A DNA stretch of 64,000 nucleotides. It comes from Sphingobacteriales bacterium (GTDB lineage: Bacteria; Bacteroidota; Bacteroidia; Chitinophagales; LD1). Shown piece after piece: positions 9,201-16,699 of this stretch. The position numbers and the translations under genes were made by a program. How positions within the stretch are numbered: position 1 is the first letter of the stretch; every line of letters begins with the position of its first letter. The stretch spans positions 1 to 64,000 of the forward strand of contig JADFDM010000002.1 of NCBI GenBank assembly GCA_018262795.1, read 5' to 3'. Below the pieces are notes generated by a model. The model saw only the letters and a list, made by a program, of their open reading frames with translations, was not told the DNA's origin and did no database searches.

Positions 9201-12200
9201 AATTTCTGATGTGAATGGATGCACTGCGCAGCAATCGGTTACGATAGCAGAACCTATTGAGGCATTAACGGCTTCTTCAAATGTATCAGATGTATTGTGC
9301 TTTGGGAATAATTCGGGAGCTATTGGCCTATCCGTAAATGGAGGTACGGCTCCTTATCAATATTTGTGGAGCAACAGCCAAACCAATCAAGATATTTCAT
9401 CTCTTACTGCGGGAAATTATAAGGTTACCGTGACAGATGCACATGCCTGTTCTGTCACTTCTTTAGGCACTGTTACACAGCCCTCCGAAGCACTTGCAGT
9501 GATAGGCGGAGTAACCAATGTGTTATGTCATGGCAATAACACCGGTGAAATTCAATTGTCGGTGAGTGGAGGAACGGCTCCTTACTCTTATCAGTGGAAC
9601 AGCGGTCAGCAAACAAACGGTGTTCATAATATGAATGCCGGAATCTATCGCACTACTATTACAGATGCTCATGGTTGTGTGGTCGAAATAACGGACACCA
9701 TTCAAGAGCCTGCGGCCTCTCTGATGGCAACTGCTACTATCGGTAATGTGTCTTGCTATCAAGGTATTAATGGAACGGTGCAATTAAATGTAAGTGGAGG
9801 AAGTGCCCCTTACCTTTATCAATGGAATGATGGTAACAACAGTCAGAATTTATTCGGTGTTGCTGCCGGTAATTATCAGGTAACAGTGACGGATACGCAT
9901 CAGTGTTCTGCCACTGTTTCTGCGGGGGTGGTTCAGCCTTCCGAAGCGCTACAGGTCAATGCGTTTAGTACAAATGCTAATTGCAACGGTTCGGCAGATG
10001 GTGCGGTGCAGTTAACCGTAAGTGGAGGCACTCCGGCATACAGTTATCTTTGGAACAACGGCTTCCAGCAGCAAAATATGATGAATGCCGTGGCCGGTAA
10101 TTATTCGGTAACTGTGAGCGATGCCAACGGTTGCTCTTCGGTGATTGCTACTTCCGTAGCCGAGCCTTCGCCATTAACCATTCACGATTTTCATGGAAAC
10201 GTTTCTTGTAATGGGGGAGATGATGGCTTCTTTTATATTACCGTTAGTGGAGGCACGATGACATATCAGTATCAATGGAGCAATGGGGCCACTGTACCCG
10301 ACTTGATGAATCTTGCACAGGGCACTTACACGCTTACCGTAACAGATGCTCACTCTTGCACAGCGGTATTGAACGCGGTGTTGTCTCAACCGGCTCATCC
10401 ACTAAATATTTATACCAACCAAACAGATGTGGAATGCAACGGTGCAAAGACGGGGGCTATTCAACTAAGCCCGGTAGGGGGCATGGCACCTTATTCTTAT
10501 AACTGGGATAATGGGATGAATACACAGAATGTTTCTTTGCTCGCAGCAGGGGCTTATGCGGTCACCATTACCGATGCTAATTACTGCACTGCTTCTGCGG
10601 CAGCAAGCCTGAGTGAACCTCCGGGCATGTCACTCACGGTGAATCACAGCGGTGTTTCGTGCTATGGCGCGCAGGACGGTTCTATTTATGTGAAAGCCGG
10701 AGGTGGATTTATTCCTTATCTATATCACTGGAGTAATAATGGCGCTACCCAAAACGGACAGCAACTGCCAGCCGGTATTTACACTATTACGGTAGAAGAT
10801 GCCCACCATTGTACTGCTATGGCCTCTGTGAATTTATCGCAGCCCGATCCACTGGAAATTAATACAAGTGTAACCGATGCTTTGTGCTATGGCGAAAGTT
10901 CAGGGGCAATAGATGTGACGGTCAGCGGAGGCACTCCGAATTATTCATACCATTGGAGCAATGGAAGCAACGACCAAGATTTGCAAAGCATTCCTTCTAA
11001 TAACTATTCCCTCACGGTTACGGATGCGCATTCCTGCACCGCAACTGTTACCGCAGCCGTGCAGCAGGTTCCTCCCATTTTAATTACAGAGTCGCACATT
11101 GATGCGCTTTGTTTTGGCAGTGCCGATGCTTCCATTAGCACCATTCCGGTAGGAGGCTTTGGCAATTATCAATATAGCTGGAGTAATGGCGCTACTACCA
11201 AGAATATTTATTCCTTGACGGCAGGGCTTTATGTGATCACCGTGACCGATGCTAATTCGTGCACGGCTGAAAGAGCTATTGCGGTCACAGAACCCGATGC
11301 CATCGTGATTGCGGAATCGCATAATCTTCCAGCCTGTAATGGATTTACAGATGGAACCATTGCACTCGCAGTTACCGGTGGAACTGCAAATTATGAGTAT
11401 AGCTGGAGCACCGGGGATAATACGGCTACTATCACCGGTGTTACGATTGGAGTATATGCGGTCACTGTAACCGATGTGAACCATTGCACCGCCAGCCTGA
11501 ATGCGATTGTGTTGGCACTGCCCGATACCGTAGCTGTGGAATTAGAGGTGAGTGATGTGGCCTGTGCGGGAGCAAATACCGGAGTTATTCTAACTTCTGC
11601 TACCGGAGGAAGTGCGCCTTATCTGTATCAGTGGAGCAATGGTAGCATAGCGAAAGATTTACAACAAGCGGCTCCCGGCATATATGCGGTTACCGTGACC
11701 GATGCGAATGGTTGCACCGTAGTCTCTTCTGCATTTATTCATGAAGTGCCTGCTTTAGAAGTACTGGCAAAAGCCGATTCATTGCCTTGTATGGAAGCTG
11801 ATGGTCGCATAGAAATTACTTTGTTTGGCGGCAAGGCACCTTACACTTTTGCATGGAGCAATGGAAGTGCTAACCAAAATTTAATACAGGCTCATCCCGG
11901 AGAATATTCGGTAGTGATAACCGATGCCAATGGCTGTAAGCTCGACACCAGTTTTACTATCATCAATTTACATTCATTTCAGGTGCAGGCTACAGGCGGA
12001 GGAACGGTACCCTTAGGGGAGACGGTGCAGTTACAGGCGGTATCGAACGGCTCTGTGCTTACAGATTATGCATGGACTCCAGAACAGGGAGTGAACTGTG
12101 TGTTGTGTGCGCATACCATAGCGCAGCCTGCCGATTACACGCTATACACGGTGATAGCTACCGATACGAATGGCTGTAAAGCGCAGGATACTGTTTCGGC

Positions 12201-12498
12201 TGAAGTAATAGAGGATTATTCTGCCTTTACCCCCAATGCTTTTACTCCGAATGGTGATGGTAACAATGACTACTTTGAATTCTTTGGCAACAAGAGCGGA
12301 TTAAAATATTTCAGCATCATGATTTTTGACCGCTGGGGCGAAAAAGTATATGAATCGGATAATGCTTACTTTAAGTGGGATGGTATTTACAAAGGCGAGT
12401 TAGTGCAGCCGGGAGTGTTTGTGTATGTGCTCAAGTTGGTTTTCATCAATGGCCATGCCGATAAAATTCATAAAGGAAGTATTACGGTGATAAGATAA
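6244..12498 (+). CDS. Giant SprB-like repeat adhesin: choice-of-anchor L domain, Calx-beta-like region, ~18 SprB-type repeats, gliding-motility-associated (CHU_C / type B) C-terminal domain
   Basis: 2084 aa. Signal segment [40 protein letters not shown] (choice-of-anchor L); repeated C[FYHN]G..GxIxLxVxGGTxPYxYxWxNG...GxYxVTVTDAxxC; C-terminus [21 protein letters not shown]...RWGEKVYES. Confidence 0.95.
   Translation: [2084 protein letters not shown]
7905..11970 (+). repeat. ~18 in-frame ~225-bp (~75-aa) SprB-type coding repeats
   Basis: Manual segmentation of the protein gives 18 consecutive units of ~74-76 aa, each with two cysteines. Confidence 0.9.
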
Positions 12499-12504
12499 TC
12501 TGCT

Positions 12505-13779
12505 TCACCATCCTTTTCCATACAGTTCATACGACTTTCGTTCCAATTCTTCTCGTTGCGATGGATGTGCAATGCCGATAAGTGCTCGAGCTCGCTGCGC
12601 AATGTTCTTCCCGTATAAATCGGCCACTCCATATTCCGTCACTACATAATGCACGTTGGCTCTTGTAGTCACTACTCCGGCTCCTTCTTTCAGAGTGGGA
12701 ACAATTTTAGAAACTCCTTTCAATGTCATGGATGGAAGGGCTATAATTGGTTTGCCGCCTTCACTTAGTGAAGCACCTCGAATAAAATCCATTTGACCGC
12801 CCACCCCACTGAAAATGCGCGGCCCGATGGAATCGGCACATACCTGACCGGTTACATCAATTTCTATAGCGCTGTTAATGGCCGTCACCTTGTTGTTCTT
12901 TCTAATCACGGAAGTATCGTTCACATAACCTACATCCAGCATGGCTACTTCAGGATTGTCGTGTATAAAGTCGTAGAGTTGCCGCGTGCCCATCGCAAAG
13001 GAGGAAACAATTTTACCCGGATGCTTCTTCTTTAATCTGCCATTAATGATTCCTTTTTCTACTAATGGAAGTATGCCATCGCTAAACATTTCAGTATGCA
13101 CGCCCAAGTCTTTGTGGTGGGTTAGAAATTGGAGAGTGGCATCGGGTATAGCCCCAATTCCCATTTGCAGCGTGGCGCCATCTTCGACCAAACCGGCTAT
13201 ATGTTTCCCTATGGCTTTTTCTGTTTCGCTAAGTATCGAAGGCTTTATTTCATGGATGGTATCTTTGGCATATACCGCAGCCGTAATGCGCGAGTGGTGA
13301 ATGAGTCCATCGCCTAAGGAGCGCGGCATATTGGGGTTTACCAAGGCTATTATTTTTTCAGCTACTCCGCAAGCGGCACTGGCTATATCTACCGAAATGC
13401 CGAGCGAACAAAAGCCGTGCGCATCGGGTGGACTTACTTGAATGATGGCTATGTCAATCGGGAATCTGCCTCTGCGAATCATCAAAGGGATTTCACTTAG
13501 GAACATGGGGATGTATTGCACATTTACCTGATTGGCATAAGGCCGCACATTCTTCCCAATAAAAAAAGCATTTACGCGAAACGCCTTGGCATACTCCGGA
13601 CGCGCATAAGCAGCAGCCCCCTCGGTGTGCAGATGAGTAATTTCCACGGCTTCGAGTTCGGTATGGCGGGCGGTGAGTGCGTCCGTCAATCGCTGCGGGG
13701 TAGCCGAGCCGCCTTGAATAAATACACGATCACCGCTTTGCACCAATGCCACGGCTTGTTCGGAAGAGATAAATTTCAT
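12505..13779 (-). CDS. Acetyl-CoA hydrolase/transferase family protein (4-hydroxybutyrate CoA-transferase-like)
   Basis: VFIQGGSATPQRLTDAL, LQMGIGAIPDATL, FSGVGGQMDFIRGA, VHYVVTEYGVADLYGK. Confidence 0.92.
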   Translation of the reverse strand: MKFISSEQAVALVQSGDRVFIQGGSATPQRLTDALTARHTELEAVEITHLHTEGAAAYARPEYAKAFRVNAFFIGKNVRPYANQVNVQYIPMFLSEIPLMIRRGRFPIDIAIIQVSPPDAHGFCSLGISVDIASAACGVAEKIIALVNPNMPRSLGDGLIHHSRITAAVYAKDTIHEIKPSILSETEKAIGKHIAGLVEDGATLQMGIGAIPDATLQFLTHHKDLGVHTEMFSDGILPLVEKGIINGRLKKKHPGKIVSSFAMGTRQLYDFIHDNPEVAMLDVGYVNDTSVIRKNNKVTAINSAIEIDVTGQVCADSIGPRIFSGVGGQMDFIRGASLSEGGKPIIALPSMTLKGVSKIVPTLKEGAGVVTTRANVHYVVTEYGVADLYGKNIAQRARALIGIAHPSQREELERKSYELYGKGW

Positions 13780-13804
13780 CTTGCAATTTATTAAAGCAGG
13801 GAAA

Positions 13805-13812
13805 TAAATTTG
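13805..13812 (+). promoter_or_regulatory. Candidate Bacteroidota -7 promoter element (TAAATTTG)
   Basis: Matches TAnnTTTG, 31 nt upstream of the ATG of the Sua5-type gene. Confidence 0.4.
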
Positions 13813-13842
13813 TTCGTCTATCCTTCTATTTTCGTTTTACTC

Positions 13843-14805
13843 ATGTGGTACGATACAATTATAGGAATTGACATTGCGCTGGCTAAAGAGTTTTTAGAGA
13901 AAGGCGAAACCGTGGGCATTCCCACCGAAACAGTGTATGGCTTGGCGGCTAATGCGCTAAGCGAAGATGCAGTGCTCAAAATATTTTCGGTGAAGAACCG
14001 CCCGCATTTCGATCCGCTGATTGTGCATCTGGCTACCGTGAATGAGATAGAAAAATATGTAGAGCAAATTCCGGCTGCTGCTCAAAAGTTGATAGAGGCA
14101 TTTATGCCGGGGCCGCTCACGCTGTTGCTGAAGAAAAAAAATAATATTCCCGATTTGGTTACTTCCGGTTTGGATCGAGTGGCTATCCGGGTGCCGCAAC
14201 ATGTGCTTACTTCGGCTTTACTGCAACAACTCGATTTCCCTTTGGCTGCTCCCAGTGCCAATCCGTTTGGCTACATCAGCCCCACCAGCGCTTATCATGT
14301 GTACGATCAACTGCATGGGCGCATTCCTTATATATTAGATGGAGGCCCCACCGAAGTGGGAGTGGAGTCCACCATTGTAGGTTTTGAAGATGAGGAAACC
14401 GTGATTTATCGCTTGGGCGGACTGGCGCAAGAGGATATTGAGCGAATAGTAGGGAATACTCGTTTGCAAATAAATAGCGGCAGTAACCCTCACAGCCCCG
14501 GCATGTTGAATAGCCATTATGCCCCTCGCAAAAAGCTGGTGATATTAGAAGCAGATAGCAACGAAGTTACACCTGCGGGCAATGCGGGTTTTATAGGTTT
14601 TGATAAAGCGGATGAACGGTTTAAGAGTGAACATCAGATTTTGCTTTCTGAAAAGGGAAGCGTGAAGGAGGCGGCCAAAAATCTGTTTGCCGCCATGCGC
14701 CAATTAGATGCCAGCGAAGTAGCGATGATTTATGCCGTTCAATTTCCTGAAAATGGATTGGGTAAGGCAATTAATGATCGCTTGAAGCGCGCAGCAGCCG
14801 AATAG
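13843..14805 (+). CDS. L-threonylcarbamoyladenylate synthase (Sua5/YciO/YrdC family, long form with C-terminal Sua5 domain)
   Basis: GIPTETVYGLAANAL, SVKNRPHFDPLIVHL, MPGPLTLLL, APSANPFGYISPT, SPGMLNSHYAP. Start reassigned to MWYDTIIG at 13843. Confidence 0.93.
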   Translation: MWYDTIIGIDIALAKEFLEKGETVGIPTETVYGLAANALSEDAVLKIFSVKNRPHFDPLIVHLATVNEIEKYVEQIPAAAQKLIEAFMPGPLTLLLKKKNNIPDLVTSGLDRVAIRVPQHVLTSALLQQLDFPLAAPSANPFGYISPTSAYHVYDQLHGRIPYILDGGPTEVGVESTIVGFEDEETVIYRLGGLAQEDIERIVGNTRLQINSGSNPHSPGMLNSHYAPRKKLVILEADSNEVTPAGNAGFIGFDKADERFKSEHQILLSEKGSVKEAAKNLFAAMRQLDASEVAMIYAVQFPENGLGKAINDRLKRAAAE

Positions 14806-14880
14806 TGGATCGGTTAGTGGCTCGTTGCCAGCAATTCTTCCTTTTAGTGTGGTTGTAACTCTTTAAGTAACGCGTGAAAA

Positions 14881-15070
14881 TTGAAAACAATAAATACATC
14901 GGCAAAGCCGGTTGCTATGTTTCGGCAAAAAAATAGCAACGGCATAGCTCCTTATAAATGGTTAGCCGAAGCACTACAGAAAATAGCCTCCCATTCCATC
15001 AATCGTATTGATGAGCTTTTGCCAATGACTCATCTTTTCTGATAAATAACGGGGTTTGCCGGATGGGTAC
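14881..15070 (+). mobile_element. Probable remnant of the 3' end of an IS66-family element (transposase C-terminus plus right terminal inverted-repeat-like end)
   Basis: Frame ending at 15042 reads AMFRQKNSNGIAPYKWLAEALQKIASHSINRIDELLPMTHLF*, resembling the IS66 TnpC C-terminus (NPYxWLxxxLxxIxxHxINRIDELLP). It is followed by GGGGTTTGCCGGATGGGTAC, which looks like an IS66 end. A stop lies upstream in the same frame at 14875. Confidence 0.6.
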
Positions 15071-15338
15071 ATGCTGCCCGCAGCTTTAACCCAAGCCAGC
15101 CGAGAAGCAAAACGGCCTTCTCTGCTCCCCTCCGTTCATCTAAGAATATGCCTTACCGTTACAAACTACCGCAACTGTTTTTTTTGCTCCTTACCACCCT
15201 CCATAACTAAAATTATCGGTGAGCAATATGCCCTCCGATAATCATAACATTCAGAAATAACAGATTTAGTTTTAACCTCCCAAGCAAATCAGCGAAAGTC
15301 CTATACCTCATTCCTCTTATTGTAGGAGGTAGAGGCTT

Positions 15339-15422
15339 GAAAGAAATGTGTTGTCAATGGGAACCGTTGTCTTGACACTTCAAAGAAACGTATTGCCAAT
15401 TAGAACGCTTGTCTTGGCCGTT
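15339..15422. repeat. Degenerate tandem duplication, two 42-bp copies
   Basis: GAAAGAAATGTGTTGTCAATGGGAACCGTTGTCTTGACACTT (15339-15380) versus CAAAGAAACGTATTGCCAATTAGAACGCTTGTCTTGGCCGTT (15381-15422); 31/42 matches by hand. Confidence 0.75.
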
Positions 15423-15605
15423 GAGTTGATATGCTAATTAGCTGATTTGTCAATTAGCCTATTATCCTTGATATGCACGAGTGGAAGCTCTCGTGAGTGG
15501 TAAAATGTTTCGGTCGGTGAGAAAGTTGATTGCTGACAGGTGGATGTGCTGATGAACAAATTCACCCATCAGCAAATTAGCCTATTAAACCATTTCTCAC
15601 TTTTG

Positions 15606-16346
15606 TCACCTCATGGCCAAAAAATCACCTAATTCATTTACACTGCTGCTAAAGGAAAAACTATTGTTGACCAAGTAATAGTTGTTGGGGTCAATAGTTT
15701 TGGGGTAAGCCAGCTTGGCCACCTCTAACTTTGAGTTCTCAAACCAAAACTCATCTATCAGCTTGCACACTTGTGCAGTAGTAAAATAGTTGTAAGCTAA
15801 AGCCTGTTTAAAGATGGCAAGGCGGGTACTCTCAAAGCTGCCATTACCAATAGTCTGCTTTAGCAGTTGAAAATCGGTAGCGGTCATCGCCATCGGACCG
15901 CAGGGAACGGGTTCGTAATAGTGTCCGTGAGGTTCAGTAGCCGGTACTATGGGCAGGCGCGGATCCAAAAACACTTGTGGTGTTTCCTGCTCAGGGTAGC
16001 CGGTGTTGATGGCCACAATTCGGTCAAACTTAATTTTGTTCAACCCGGTAAGCACAGTCACAAACGATTCTGTATTCCCAGTTAGGTTGATAGTGCCGCG
16101 ATATACGTTGGTTGCGTAAAAATGTCCCCATTCCTTATTTACCCGGTACACCTCTAAGAAATGCCGTCCGGGGTATATGTTGTTGAAATTGGCCACGGTA
16201 CTTTTGGTTGTAGTTTCGCGACCATCTAATAGTATTTTCATTTGCCCCTTATCCTGCAATTGCAGGTGAAGAATGGCAGTGTTTTGTGCGGCATCGGCTA
16301 CTTGTATCGAAGCGGCAAACAAGGCGAGTATCAGTAAGCGTTTCAT
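15606..16346 (-). CDS. DUF4476 domain-containing secreted protein
   Basis: Signal peptide MKRLLILALFAASIQVADA. C-terminal MTATDFQLLKQTIGNGSFESTRLAIFKQAL...FTTAQVCKLIDEFWFENSKLEVAKLAYPKTIDPNNYY is characteristic of DUF4476. Confidence 0.85.
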   Translation of the reverse strand: MKRLLILALFAASIQVADAAQNTAILHLQLQDKGQMKILLDGRETTTKSTVANFNNIYPGRHFLEVYRVNKEWGHFYATNVYRGTINLTGNTESFVTVLTGLNKIKFDRIVAINTGYPEQETPQVFLDPRLPIVPATEPHGHYYEPVPCGPMAMTATDFQLLKQTIGNGSFESTRLAIFKQALAYNYFTTAQVCKLIDEFWFENSKLEVAKLAYPKTIDPNNYYLVNNSFSFSSSVNELGDFLAMR

Positions 16347-16699
16347 AATCTTTCCTCCTTTAATTTTAGGTTTAAAATGTGATGGAAGTAAGATTTGTTA
16401 AGCTGATTAAAGTTTATTGTCGTTTATGGAGGGAAGATAAAAGGAGGCTGAAATCATTGCCAGTATTAGATCTACGCCACTTGTGAAAAAAAGCAAACGA
16501 GCGAAAAGCGTAAATGAGTAGAGGGAAAGAGTTGCTGATAGTAGAAAAAGGAGAGGGGCAAATGCGCCCCCGCTCTTTACCCCTCGATATCGTGTAGTAG
16601 AAAAAGATTTCTCGTCACGATAGATTAAAAATAAGAAAGAGAACTGAACGGAGCAAGTTTTTTAGTCCGCTTTTCTTTTAACTTCGATTCCCTTTTACC

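Noticed and set aside
11080-11484. 134-aa antisense ORF within the SprB-like gene
   Set aside because: Mirrors the repeat codon pattern of the sense strand; repeat-driven open antisense frames are expected.
15056-15241. 61-aa plus-strand ORF downstream of the IS66 relic
   Set aside because: Low-complexity, no recognisable family, starts inside the putative IS end; likely spurious.
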